A stretch of DNA of 64,000 nucleotides from Rhizophagus clarus (GCA_015698045.1 BLAL01000315.1:62001-126000); one strand, 5' to 3'. Counted from the stretch's first letter, positions 34,346 through 46,599 are shown. The notes: generated by a model from the letters alone, not told the origin. A program made the numbers and translations.

Positions 34346-35689
34346 ACAGAATTCTGAACAATATATATATAGATAACAAAAAAATTTTCTTATTTATCAT
34401 ATAAAATTTTTTTTTAAGTCATATAGAATTTTGCTTATTAGAAAGTAAAATATAAAAAAAGTCATAATTATAGATGCGTAATAAGGAGTTAAAATTGTTA
34501 AAGTTATATATAGATTTTGCATAGCAAGGGATGATTTCATACTATATATATAAGAAAAAATTTTAATTTCACTCGTACTTTAAAAATTTTTTTAAAAAGA
34601 TATTTTCTTTTTTCAATATATTATTAATTTTATACACTTTAGTTTTCATAAAATTAAATATTATATTTATATAAAAAAATATATTTTTTATAATAATATT
34701 TTCTTATTCTTATTTTTTGTTTACTAAATTTAACTATATATAAAATAAATTTTAGTTAAATGAAATCACTTTTTATATTTAAGTAAAGCTGTTTAACAAT
34801 GTCAAAAGTATTCAGATCTTAATTTTTTTAAGGTTAGGTATAATATTTATGAAGAAATTTGTATTTTTCAAACAGTACTAATTCCAAAATTTTTTTTTTC
34901 TATTTTAATTTCAGGATGTAATTACATCACTTTGATTAAATGAAATCACTTTTTTCCACTTAAGTAAAGTTGGTTAGCGGGATTGAATCTACTTGCATAT
35001 TAATTTTATGATGATTGGCATAATATTCATGAAGTATTAGCTATTTTTGTATTATCAATTTTTTTTGCAAAAATCTGTTTTGCAACTTCAGAGCGTGATT
35101 TCACTACTTTAGTCAAATGAAATTATCTTTTTCGCTTAAGTAAAGTTGTTTAGCAGGTTAAATTTACTTACAGTAAAAATTTAAGATGATTGGATTAATA
35201 TTTGTGAAATATGACCAAGTTTTGTGCTTTCAATTATTTATCATTTTGATTTTTAATTTTAAAGTGTAATTTTACTATTTTTGGTTAAATGAAATCAACT
35301 TCTTGTGTTTAAGTAAATTACTTAGAACAGTTGAAAATAATTGTGCTTTATTTTTTATAACACTAGGTATGATATTTATTGAAAGGTTAGTATCCTTATA
35401 ATAGTATTAATTTTTAAATTTTTAATATTTTGGATATTTAAATTAAGTTATTTATCACATTAAAATTTATTTGTATTTTAATTTTTATAATAAATTGTAC
35501 TATAAATATAAATTTATAAGTTATTTATAAAAGTTTTTATATATATTATAAAATGAGTTGCTTAGCAATATAAAATTTTTGATGTTATAATAAAATTTTG
35601 CTTAACAGAGTTTAAAATAATTTGCTTATTGATCATAGTAAAAAATTTGGATTTTAATGTGACCTATATATATATTGTTCAGGATCCTA
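34346..35689. mobile_element. CTGAACAATATATA element, copy 1, with ~170-bp internal repeats
   Basis: The ends are CTGAACAATATATATATAG facing inward (outermost bases differ: ACAGAATT and AGGATC). Duplicated ATTCCC flanks it. The interior has about four ~165-170-bp units, each starting AAATGAAATCAC...TTTAAGTAAA near 34760, 34935, 35115 and 35290. A second copy, inverted, is at 50008-51260. No coding capacity. It disrupts the helicase gene. Confidence 0.72.
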
Positions 35690-35695
35690 TTCCCG

Positions 35696-37280
35696 CTTCA
35701 TTCATAATTATAAGCTTGCATCCTTGAATAATACTGTTGAATTTTTTAAGAATTTTTCCAAGGTCAGAAATTGAATATACGAGCTTTGGATCAAATAAGC
35801 TTTTTCAAATGAAATTGGTAATAATGTTTTTTCCACAACATGGTGGAAAACGTAATACAAGAATAGTTCCAGGGATTATATTAGGATGTTGAACTAGAAA
35901 TATGAACCATTTCAAAACATATTCAAAAAGATTTTTATCTCTATTGTACCATATATATTCTATATGCCAGATAATTAGATTTACGAGATCATAATTAATA
36001 TAGGAAGCTGGCTTTGCTTTAAATCCTAAGAAAAGATTAAAAAATTCAGTTTTTGGCAGAATAGTATTTGGAGAATATAGTAGAAAATCAATATCTGCAT
36101 AAGTAATCAAACTAATATTAAATGTATTTTTTATTAAAGATTGTAATTTTATCACTTCCCTTAATCATTAATTTACTAATATTTAACTTGAATCCCATAT
36201 CAAAGTATAGGCCACCATCTGATTTTTTGTGCTTGAGAATCCATATCTTTGATTTTTTTTAAATGAAGGTAATCGTTACTTGGATTGTATTATACATTTC
36301 ATTACTTATAAATTTTTTCTTAGAGGTACACATAAATATTAAATCCCACCATACAAAATAATCATTAGAATCAGAAATTCTTGGTTGACCTTGTTTCTCT
36401 GGAATTGGAAGTTTTTTTTCCTATCTAAGGCTGTTTCACCAATAGTAAGCTTTTTTGAAGGTTTTCTGGATTTAAGTTGCCTATCTTGGTTTGCTCAGTA
36501 GCAGAAAAAGCTGTAGGATTTTTTATTTCAGATAATATATGCATTATCACTATCATGCTCTCAGTCACATATTGGGCAGTGTGATGGAGAGAGGCGTGAT
36601 AGTGGAAATTTATTAGGAAAATTTTCAGATGGATATGAAAGACTATACCCTTCGATGTTAACTTCTTGAAACAATCCTTTTACCAGTTCAAGTTCAGCAT
36701 CGGTAATGACATTATTTATGTTAGGGCATCTTCTTATTTCTGGCTCTGAAATAATTAACAAAGGACTTTCTGCGATTTCTGATTCATCATTTGGCAGGCA
36801 AATCATAAAGTCAAAAATGATTCCATCTTTGAGATGCATTGCTTTTTTCACCTGAATATGTTCTTTTGTTTTTTTATTGTATTTAGGCGATCCAAGCATC
36901 TACAAGGAGAAAGAGCTTTTATTCACAATATTATTGATAATATTATTTCTCTAAAGAGATACTGGAAGTTTCTTACAAACAAGCTCAGTGAATACTGCGA
37001 CTTAAGTGATGTTCTTGAACCTCATGCCAGTAGTAGAAATATGGAAGGATATTTTTTTTGCATCAGTACTACTGGCAACAGTAGTACTATTTTTATTCCA
37101 GTCTGAGGATATTTTAAGACAGACATCCCTAAAAGCACGATTGAGTAAATCTAGTATCTCTTTACATGTAAGTTTAGAGTTGATGTTATTGTATACCTCT
37201 TGTGGCAAATCAAAGATTATAACAGAACAGAGTGGCTCATTTCCATCAATAATTTTGTATAAGGAATAGCCTTCACATTC
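35696..37280 (-). pseudogene. Primase plus D5-like SF3 helicase gene, N-terminal part
   Basis: Read from 37280 leftward: SKLTCKEILDLLNRAFRDVC, a primase-like region (FHISTTGMRFKN, MLGSPKYNKKTKEHIQVKKA), a zinc-binding-like SPSHCPICD (36561-36600), and a helicase part with FNLFLGFKAKPASYINYDLV, WFIFLVQHPN and a degenerate Walker A near 35815-35860 (PPCCGKN, usually PxGCGKT). The chain ends NEAG at the insertion point of the 34346-35689 element. Stops fall at about 36560, 36900 and 37000, and others between 36160 and 36540. The intact protein would prime and unwind DNA, probably for replication of an element or virus-like replicon. Only the broken state is present here. Confidence 0.6.
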
Positions 37281-37621
37281 TAAGAATATAGCTTCTATTT
37301 CATCCTTGTTATCTGTGTCTGGAAAATGTCTTGGTCTAAGGGGCGTACCAGAAATCAGTTAATTTAATAGAAGGGTGGGAGCTAACCTAAAAATCAGGTT
37401 CTTATGATTGGCTATAAATTATATAATATTTTTTTTTTTTGGTGTTGAAGCCGTACCATCATTTATTAAGTAAGATAGGATTACAAATATAATCACTTCT
37501 AACTTGCTATGAGTACTCCCAGTTCTAAAACTGATCTAATTATCCACCAAGACAAAAATTAAAAAATTAATAAACTAACTATTAATTAAAAATAAAACTA
37601 AAACTTAATAAACACAGGTCG

Positions 37622-37969
37622 AAAATTAGTTAAATAGGGTATCAATAGAGTATTAATAGGTTATCAATCGGCTATCAATAAGCTACCCTATTGGTAGCCT
37701 ATTGAACTTGCACCATAATCTGTCACCAATCGGGCAGGCTGATTGATAGCTGATTGATAACTTATTGATAACCTATTAGTATCCTATTGGTATTTTTATT
37801 AAATAGGGTATCAATAGGGTATCAATCAGTTATCAATAGGTTATCAATCAGCCTGTCTGATTGGTGACGGATTATGGCGCAAGTTCAATAGGCTACCAAT
37901 AGGGTAGCCTATTGATAGCCGATTGATAACCTATTGATAACTTATTGATACCCTATTTAACTAATTTTG
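37622..37969. repeat. Near-perfect 348-bp palindrome (hairpin)
   Basis: The arms of ~168 nt begin AAAATTAGTTAAATAGGGTA and are separated by only ~10 nt near 37795. Within each arm, strings like GGTATCAATAG and GATTGATAACC repeat every 11-14 bp. It could extrude a cruciform or, if transcribed, give a long hairpin RNA. It may be a foldback transposon. No target duplication was recognised. Confidence 0.8.
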
Positions 37970-38121
37970 ATCTATGAAACAATAAACTAAATTAAAATTA
38001 AAAACAACAAAATTAATAAAAATAAATAACAATCATAAAAACTAAATATAAAATAACTAATTATAAACCAAAATATAAATTTAACCCCTCTATAACAAGA
38101 ACTCCATTAAAAACCATAATT

Positions 38122-38920
38122 TCAAATTAAAACTTGTTGCAATAAAACCTTGAACTGAGACTTGATGCGCATAGTCAGTAGCCAAGAATCTACAAACATT
38201 TTGATGAACCTATCGATCGTGATCCATGTTAAAAGAACTGTGCCAACTTTACGTTCCACTGCAGTATCATGTTTTAGGGGAGGTGGTGTAATTACTGTGA
38301 GAGAAGGATCATCATAAACTATGCATTTCATGTAGCCGTCAAAGGTTGCCCGATTAATATCATGTCTAAGATGTGCGAGTGGCTTATTATAAGCACTCAT
38401 ATTAGCTAGCGGGGTAGGGCGATTCTGTACTTATATTGCATGGAGATCAAGACGCTCATGTTAGAATCATCACGTGGAGGCTTGTTTTGTATGATTGGAT
38501 ATATTATTTCATTTTTTCCATTATACGGTGAAATTGCATCATGGGATCCAAATGTGGTATTTAAATGCTAAAATAAAATGTAAGATGAGATTAGCCGTAA
38601 TCTCCATTGCAATGCTGTTTGGTATGTGGTGCGTAGTTTGAAGTGTCTTGATCCATCCACTATTAGCTCTGACCAAGATAGCCAGATGGCAGAACTGGCA
38701 AAATTCATCAGAAGATGGTATTAGTCCTAAGATCTCGTGTGTGCAATGGCATGTTACGTGTTCATCGATTGAGTTCTCGACCAGGCTTTGATTAATAATA
38801 AAGCAAAATTCCTTTGAAAGTTGATCATGAATCAGAACCCATTTGTCCTCGTAAGCACTACCATCAGTAAGTTTTTTGGGATTAAGATTCTTGAAGAATC
38901 CTAAAATCTGTAACATAAGG
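38122..38920 (-). pseudogene. Unassigned gene remnant with Cys/His cluster
   Basis: The upstream part (38539-38916) reads LGFFKNLNPKKLTDGSAYED ... HVTCHCTHEILGL..SDEFC QFC, a Cys/His cluster that could bind zinc. In another frame SPYNGKNEIIYPIIQNKPPR and then, after a stop, MSAYNKPLAHLRHDINRATF to RIKSQFKVLLQQVLI (38122-38400). TTACAG before 38907 could be an intron acceptor, so an upstream exon may be missing. The family is not recognised. It is at least two frames and one stop away from intact. Confidence 0.4.
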
Positions 38921-39244
38921 AGGATCCTTTAGGAATCTTTCCCATCGCTGGAGATTCCCTATCAAGAAAAAATTTAAGGAATCCCTAAGGATCAGAAGGA
39001 ATCCTTAAGAATATTTATTTTTATTTATTTATTTATTTATTTATAATAGATTCATTTATTCATTTTCACCTATTTATTTTATATTAATGTATTTATTAGT
39101 TCGTATTAATTTATTTTATATATTAATTATTACATATTTTATCAAAATTAACAAAAATAAAAAATAACTAAAATTAACAATTAAATTTCTGGCTAAGAGC
39201 TCAGTGTGTCATATTAGTTCACTTCAGTTTTCTTATTCAATTCT

Positions 39245-40400
39245 TCTCATAACCTAAAGAACCACCTAAAAAAAGAAGAAAAAATAAATCATCAGTAAGT
39301 GTTTTGTTTAAAAAAAAATTTCTATTCCCTCACCAAAATTCGTGTTCAAGTGGAGTTTAAAATGCGAATTTCTGCCTTCAAATGTCCAAAAAACTGATGA
39401 TCTAAAGAAAGAGTAGTAATGAAATGTTAATATCATTTCACTAAAAATAAAACTAAAAAAAAAGACTTCCTTACTGAAGTCAATATATATCCAGAAGAGA
39501 CCGATTCTATCTTACATGCCTAAAAAAAGAAATAAAATGAACATTTAGTATAGATGTTCATTAAAATAAAAAAAATAAAATAATTTTTTTTATTTGCCGG
39601 TCACCTGTATTTAAGGAGACTCGAAAAAATAGCCTAAAAAGAAAGAAAATGAATAGTTAGTGATATTTGTTAAAAATAAATAAAGCCTCAAGATTCTTAA
39701 ACTTACCAGTTTAAAAGTTGCTTTAATTGGTCCTGTGGACTTCTAATTCTTTTAATGTCTATTCCATTTCTCCATGTAAATTATTTAAAGGCTTTGGTAG
39801 TGAAAGATAGAAATTCTAATGCCCAAAAGACCTGGCCGCCTAGAAAAAACAAATAAAAATATCAAAATGCAAGTAATACGTTTCGTTAAAGAATAAATTT
39901 TTAAAAAATAATAGAAACGTTAGTAACTTAGTACTATAACGTTTCTTTAAAAAAATAAATTTAAAACTACCGAAGTGCTACACGTTAAAAGATTTGACTA
40001 TCTAGAAAAAAAAATAAGAAACAATAGAAATGTTAGTAAACAGTTTTGTTAAATAATAAATTTCAAAAAAAAATTGGATTTTTCCTACTGAAATTCTACG
40101 CATTAAAGGACTGTTAAAAATAAATTCAAAAAATTAGTTCTACACGTCGATAGATTTGGCCATCTAGGAAAAAAAAATAAGATAATAATAGGAATGTTAG
40201 TAAACCTTTTCGTTAAAATTAAAAAAAATTTAAAAAAAAAATATTTCAGATTTCCTCTACTGAAATTCTATGCATTGAAAGACCACTAGAAAAAAATAAA
40301 TAATAATAGAAATGTTAGTAAACTGTTTTATTAAAAATAAATGAAAAAAAATCTCTTCCCCTATTGAAATCTACGTTCAAGTTTGTTAGAAAAATGAGAA
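39245..40400 (-). repeat. Third micro-exon/intron-like array (minus strand)
   Basis: On the minus strand short blocks such as GCGGCCAGGTCTTTTGGGCA, ATAGTCAAATCTTTTAACGT and ATGGCCAAATCTATCGACGT each follow a pyrimidine run ending CTAG and precede a donor-like GTAG or GTAGAG. Most introns contain TTTACTAAC about 30 nt before the acceptor, a perfect fungal branch site (e.g. near 39910, 40030, 40195 and 40315). Six to eight units of 110-170 bp, more diverged than arrays A and B. A purine run follows to 40470. Confidence 0.55.
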
Positions 40401-40746
40401 GAAAGGAATGAGAGAGGGAAAAGGGCCAGGGGATAGAAAAGAAAAGGAAAAGGGAGAGGGAAAGGGAAAACACATATATTACATATATATTAATTATACT
40501 ACACATATATACTATAAAATACCATAAAAAAATTTTGATTTTTTCAAGAATTTTATTTATTACTTTTTACCAGTGACACTAGTGATACTAATCAAGAAAG
40601 AAATGAAATAGCATAATAACCTCAAGAAGTATAACAAATGGGTCACTAGTTCTGTCACTAGTTCCGTATACTAACTGGTGACACTAATAACAGTTAAAAA
40701 AATCTGTCCTAGGCATCCAAGCTCAGAAGCTTATTATTATAAATAA

Positions 40747-41110
40747 GACTGGAATGTCTAGTGGAGAATGACATAGATTTAACAGGCATCTCAAATTACT
40801 TATAACAGAACAAATGGTAGGTATAGAACGTAAAGGCCTTAAAACTATACAAATAAATAATTATGCTGGGTATATGGTTATAAGCAATCAAGATGTATCA
40901 CTTAAAATAGACATAGGTGATTCTTGTATAGCCTGTTTTGATGTCTCTACATGCTGTAGAGGTAATATATCATATTTTGATCAGCTAGAGGATATTCTAG
41001 ACTATTTTGATGCACCTAAAGTAGTTATATCATACCTTCTTAGCCGTGATTTATCAAATTGGAGTTCAGAAAAAATTTCTGCAATTAAGATGAAGATAGA
41101 AACAATGTGA
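40747..41110 (+). pseudogene. D5-like helicase C-terminal fragment, second locus
   Basis: Reads GMSSGE, stop, HRFNRHLKLLITEQ, then MVGIERKGLKTIQINNYAGY...SLKIDIGDSCIACFDVSTCC RG...YFDQLEDIL and ends KMKIETM. It corresponds to the segment of the 33.1-37.3 kb gene that begins at MASGEWH, in the opposite orientation and with no 5' part. The start of homology coincides with the site where the other copy was hit by an element, which may be chance. One in-frame stop is upstream. Confidence 0.6.
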
Positions 41111-41619
41111 TTATATTATGACAGAGGGTGTTCTATTACCAGAATAGTATCACATGACTATGGCGCAGTAAGGCACAGTATAAATTTGCTTAATTTTGGC
41201 CAATACAATTCCATAAATTTGGCTAGATTTTTGGATATAATAATTTGGCATCCAAACTGGCAAACTACCAATTTTATGACAGTTCCATGGTAGCTATCAA
41301 GTCACTACCATAATGCCAAGCTGAAACCTCAAATTATGTGTCCAAAAGATCAGCCAAAATTATGCATAATATCAGTTAAAATCAATCCCAAATTTATTGC
41401 GCCACCTGACATAATATTTTTTTACCATATTTTAACATTCTGGCAGGCAACAAAATAGGTAAAGAAGGAAAACACCCTCGATACCTTAATAGGCAACCAA
41501 AAAGACCCAGAAGCAAGTAAACAAATAGATAGCTCTTTATTAATAAAAAAGGTATAGAAGAATGTAAACAAAAAGATATTTCCTTAACGTTAAAAAGACT
41601 AAAGATAAAAAAGTAAAGT

Positions 41620-42003
41620 ATAACCATCAGATTATGAAGTTACCATTAAATTCAAGAGTATAATCACTATTAGATTATGAAGTTACCAATAAATAAAACC
41701 AATTCATAAAAAGATATAGCAGAAATTAATTAAAACAATAGCTAGAAAGCCATAAAGATAACTAAAGAATAGATTATGAAATTATCATTAAACTCTGAAG
41801 TTACTATCAGATTATATACTAATTAGGTTATGAAGCCACCATTAGATTACAAACTTAGATTATGAAGTACCAGCAGATCATAAAGTTACTATTATATTAT
41901 GAAGTTACTATTATATTATAAAGTTACTATTAAATTATGAAGTTATCTATAAACTATGAAGTTACCATTATATTATGAAGTTACCTATAGACTATGAAAT
42001 TAC
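41620..42003. repeat. Degenerate minisatellite (ATTATGAAGTTAC)
   Basis: GATTATGAAGTTACCATTA-like strings recur every ~24-30 bp from 41640 to the left target copy of the hAT element, in 12 or more versions. 41161-41620 has no supported gene. Confidence 0.7.
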
Positions 42004-44134
42004 TAGAGATGACGAAAGTTTGAAAAACTGAGCTAATCATCTCAGTTTAAACTAAGTTTTTGTAAAACTTGGTTTGAAAAATGGGACCGATGTGAAACAG
42101 TTTAAAATTTGCTTTAACCTTAATATAAAACTAAGTTTTAATAACTGGGTTGACAATCAGTTTATCCAATCAATTTATTTAATCAAATAAATACCAATCA
42201 TCTTAATCTATTAATCTATGTTATACAATTGCATTTATTGAAATTAAATGCGAAATTTATTTTTTTTTTGTGTTTTAAGCATTATTTTTTAAAAAATTAC
42301 ATTTAAAAATATGAGTGACTATGAGTTTTATTATGATGAATATCAGGAAAGTGAATATAATGAAGAAGAAAATAAAACAACAGATAATGAAAGAAATGTT
42401 CAAGAATTTTCTCAAGAACCTTTTCAAGAATCTCCTCAAGAAAAATCCCCTCAGGAGCCTTTTCAAGAATCTTCTCAGGAGCCTTTCCAGGAACCTCCTC
42501 AAGAGCCTTTCTAAGAAGAAGATAATCTTAAAAAAGCAAAAATATATTCAGATATTTGGCAATATTTTAATACTCAGGACTCACAACATCCTACAAAAGT
42601 AGTTTGTAAAAAATGTAATCAACATATTCAAAATCAACTGGAATTAGTACTTTGAAAGAATATTTAAAAAAAGTGCATGATATAGTTATTGATAAAATAA
42701 AAAAAACACAAACTAAATTGAATTTTCCAAAAGTAGATTCTTGGTCTAAAGAAGATATGTTAGTTCGTGATTAAGCCTTAGTAGAATGGATTACAGTTGA
42801 TTTGCAACCATTTTCTGTTATTATCAATGATCAATTTATTAATTTAATAAATACTTTAAATCTAAGATATCGTATTCCTGGAAAAACAAATATAAAAGAG
42901 AAGGTTGTAAATCATTTTGATAATATGAGAAAAAATATCAAGTTAGATATTGATAAAATTCCAGGAAAGGTATCACTCACATCAGATATATGGACATCTA
43001 TACTCAACAATAATTCCTTTCTTAACCTTACTATTCATTTCATCGATTAGGAGTGAAAAATGCAACATTTTCTTTTGGATATTATTTCATTTAATGAACG
43101 TCACAATACCATTAACATTACCAATGAAATTATATCTGCTCTAACTGAATTTAAAATAAAAGAAAAGGTACTGGCATTGACAACTGATAATGCGACCACG
43201 ATGTTAGCAGTTGGTCGTTCAATTGCTGAAAAATTAGATGATGATGTAATGAATTCAAAATTTGGGCATTACCATTGTACTGCACATATTCTCAATTTGG
43301 CAGCCCAGTAAGAACTTGAATTGATAGATAATGCAGTTGTAAAAGTGCATCAGCTAATGATAAAGATAAAAAATTCAGTAATAATTAGTGATGAATTAAG
43401 AAAGTTGTGTAAATGTGCAAAAATTAATTATTTAAAACCTGAATTAGACATCAGGACAAAATAGAACTCCATGTTTAATATATTAAAAAAAATGGAAAAA
43501 ATATGGAATGGAGTGCGAATGTTAGCTGTACGCAATCAGGAAGTACAAATGTTAATGCCAACTGAAGCAGATTGGAAAATAATCAGGGTATATTTTCATA
43601 TAATGGTTGATTAAGAGCTGATGGTATTTATTATTAATTTACATATGCGCCGATCCTTGGAATTAGCTTAAATTAAGAATTTTTAATAAAAAATTAGTAA
43701 ACAGTGCAAAATACGATTGTGTTACACATTCATCTTATCAATCTTATGTAGAATAATCGGAAAATAAAAAAATTTTTTACAACTCATACTTAAAAATTAA
43801 AATAATAATAACTTTTTATAACCCATCAACTATTTTAAGAACCCATCACTTTTTACACCAGTTGCAAATAAAAGTTTTATGAATACAATTGTAGTTATTT
43901 GCAGTTGTTAATGGTATTATTTATTCTCCAAAAGCTTTTTATTGATGTAAAATAATTAAATAAGGCAGCAAAAATAACTGGGTTTCGTATAAATTTGCTA
44001 TCATATTTAAAGAATTTTGAAAATAAAGAAATAACCAAAATTTTTATTATCTTTTAATAATTTTTAATTTTAAAAATTGTTTTTAAAATATGGAGACAAA
44101 GAATCTTCCTTTATATCATTTACTGACGATGATT

Positions 44135-44410
44135 TTAAAATTCATTTAACCAACATTGAAATCTCATGATAAATCCACCAGTACGAAAGCTTTGACTTTT
44201 AAATAGATGATCGTTGTTACAGAGCCTTGCGAACGCCGCCTTTCTACAAAAACAATATACCTGTATCCCAATAAGCCCAGAGAACTCATCACCTACAAAA
44301 ATTAAAAAAGAAGAAACGTTAGAACATTTCTTAAAGTCAATTCCGATATTCTTCCCAAAGAAACAACATACCCGCGTCTCAAGGAATTCCATTTGCTGCA
44401 GATAAGTCAT
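44135..44410 (-). CDS. Terminal exons of element X copy 2 gene
   Basis: Minus strand: ATGACTTATCTGCAG...ACGCGG, then a GTATGT donor, an intron with TTCTAACGTTTC and TTTTTGTAG, the exon GTGATGAGTTCTCTGGGCTT to ATACAG, another GTATAT...TTTGTAG intron, and a last exon AAAGGCGGCG... ending TAA. Spliced it reads MTYLQQMEFLETR VMSSLGL, LGYRKAAFARLCNNDHLFKS, QSFRTGGFIMRFQCWLNEF. Without splicing the same 276 bp is also open. The NDHL...RFQC...EF end recurs in copy 1 at 19692-19824. Function unknown. The upstream ATG may be internal to a longer transcript that includes array B. Confidence 0.4.
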   Translation of the reverse strand: MTYLQQMEFLETRVCCFFGKNIGIDFKKCSNVSSFLIFVGDEFSGLIGIQVYCFCRKAAFARLCNNDHLFKSQSFRTGGFIMRFQCWLNEF

Positions 44411-44619
44411 ATTATGATTGATATACTTTTATTTTATTTTACATTCGGTAAAACTCGGTAAAACAGAATAGTAAAAGTTAGATCATTAGATTCGGAACAC
44501 CAATGGCCCTATAATCATTAAATAAAAGGATAATTTTTTTTAAATACACAATATATAAAAGGCACAGAATGCTTTTATAAAAGTTATTTAACAAATCGTT
44601 TTAATAATGTCAAAATATT

Positions 44620-46590
44620 AAATTGTGAAGTCCGGTCGTGCTTTTCGTCTGGCAATACTACAAAAAAGAAAGAAAAAAAATAAATAATTAATTAATTAAA
44701 AAAACAACAAAAAATACCACCCCAACCCTCCCTTACCTTAATTGTCCTTAATTCCAAAAGTCCGGTCGTACTTTTCGTCTGGCAACACTACAAAAAGAAA
44801 AAAAACAAATAAATAATTAATTAATTAAAAAAAATAACGAAAACACCACACCAACCCTCCCTTACCTTAATTGTACTTAATTCCAAAAGTCCGGTCATGC
44901 TTTTCGTCCGGCAACACTACAAAAAAAAAAAAAAAAGCAAATAAATAATTAATTAAAAAAAGCAAATAAATAAACAATTAATTAAACAAAAAACACCACC
45001 CAACCCTCCCTTACCTTAATTCCAATAGTCCGGTCGTGCTTTTCGTCTGGCAACACTACAAAAAAGAAAAACAAACAAATAAATAATTAATTAATTAAAC
45101 AAAAAACACCACCCCAACCCTCCCTTACCTTAATTCCAATAGTCCGGTCATGCTTTTTGTCTGGCAACACTACAAAAAAGAAAAAAAAAATAATAATTAA
45201 TTAATTAAATAAAAAAAAACCAACGAAAAACACCTCCTTACCTTAATTCCAAAAGTCCAGTCATGTTTTTCATCCGGCAACACTACAAAAAAGAAAAAAA
45301 AAAATAATTAATTAATTAAATAAAAAAACTAACGAAAAACACCTCCCCCAACCCTCCCTTACCTTAATTCCAAAAGTCCGGTCACATTTTTCGTTCGGCA
45401 ACACTACAAAAAAAGAAAAAAAAAAATAATTAATTAATCAATTAAAAAAAACAACAATGAAAAACACTACCCCAACCCTCCCTTACCTTAATTCCAATAG
45501 TCCGGTCGTGCTTTTCGTCTGGCAACACTACAAAAAAGAAAAAACAAACAAATAATTAATTAATTAAACAAAAAACACCACCCCAACCCTCCCTTACCTT
45601 AATTCCAATAGTCCGGTCATGCTTTTTGTCCGGCAACACTACAAAAAAGAAAAAAAAAATAATAATTAATTAATTAAATAAAAAAACCCAACGAAAAACA
45701 CCTCCCCCAACCCTCCCTTACCTTAATTCCAAAAGTCCGGTCACGTTTTTCATCTGGCAACACTACAAAAAAAGAAAAAAAAAAATAAATAATTAATTAA
45801 TTAAAAAAAACAACAACGAAAAACACCACCCCAACCCTCCCTTACCTTAATTCCAATAGTCTGGTCGTGCTTTTCGTCCGGCAACACTACAAAAAAGAAA
45901 AAACAAATAATTAATTAATTAATTAAACAAAAAACACCACCCCAACCCTCCCTTACCTTAATTCCAATAGTCCGGTCGTACTTTTCGTCCGGCAACACTA
46001 CAAAAAAGAAAAAAAAAACAACAAAAAACACCTCCCCCAACCCTCCCTTACTTTAATTCCAATAGTCCGGTCGTGCTTTTCGTCTGACAACACTACAAAA
46101 AAGAAAAAACAAACAAAAAAATAAATTTATTAATTAAACAAAAAACACTACCCCAACCCTCCCTTACCTTAATTCCAATAGTCGTCATGCTTTTCGTCTG
46201 GCAACACTACAAAAAAGAAAAAAAAACAATAATTAATTAATTAAATAAAAAAAACCCAACAAAAAACATCTCCTTACCTTAATTCCAAAAGTCCGGTCAT
46301 GTTTTTCGTTTGGCAACACTACAAAAAAGAAAAAAAAAATAATTAATTAATTAATTAAAAAAACCAACGAAAAACACCTCCCCCAACTCTTCCTTACCTT
46401 AATTCCAAAAGTCCGGTCACGTTTTTCGTCTGGTAACACTACAAAAAAAGAAAAAAAAAAAATAATTAATTAAAAAAACAACGACGAAAAACACCACCCC
46501 AACCCTCCCTTACCTTAATTCAAATAGTTCGGTCATGCTTTTCGTCCGGCAATACTACAAAAAAGAAAAAAAAAAAATAATTATTTTTTT
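44620..46590 (-). repeat. Tandem micro-exon/intron array B
   Basis: About 17 units of ~118 bp on the minus strand. Each has a 41-nt core, TGTTGCCAGACGAAAAGCAC then GACCGGACTATTGGAATTAAG, a donor GTAAGGGAGGG, an intron-like ~75 nt (GTTGGGG..., AATTAATTAATT) and an acceptor TTTCTTTTTTGTAG. Substitutions scatter over the core, while donor and acceptor are kept in nearly every unit (one donor is GTAAAG near 46050). The core matches the array A core at GCCAGACGAA and GGAATT.AG. 41 is not a multiple of three, and one of the three frames ends in TAA, so a simple repeat protein is unlikely. Confidence 0.78.
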
Positions 46591-46599
46591 AAATTGTTT

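Noticed and set aside
44620..46590. CRISPR-like array (conserved ~41-nt unit with spacers)
   Set aside because: The 'spacers' are themselves repeated and the conserved unit carries eukaryotic splice signals. No cas genes are present and the genome is fungal.
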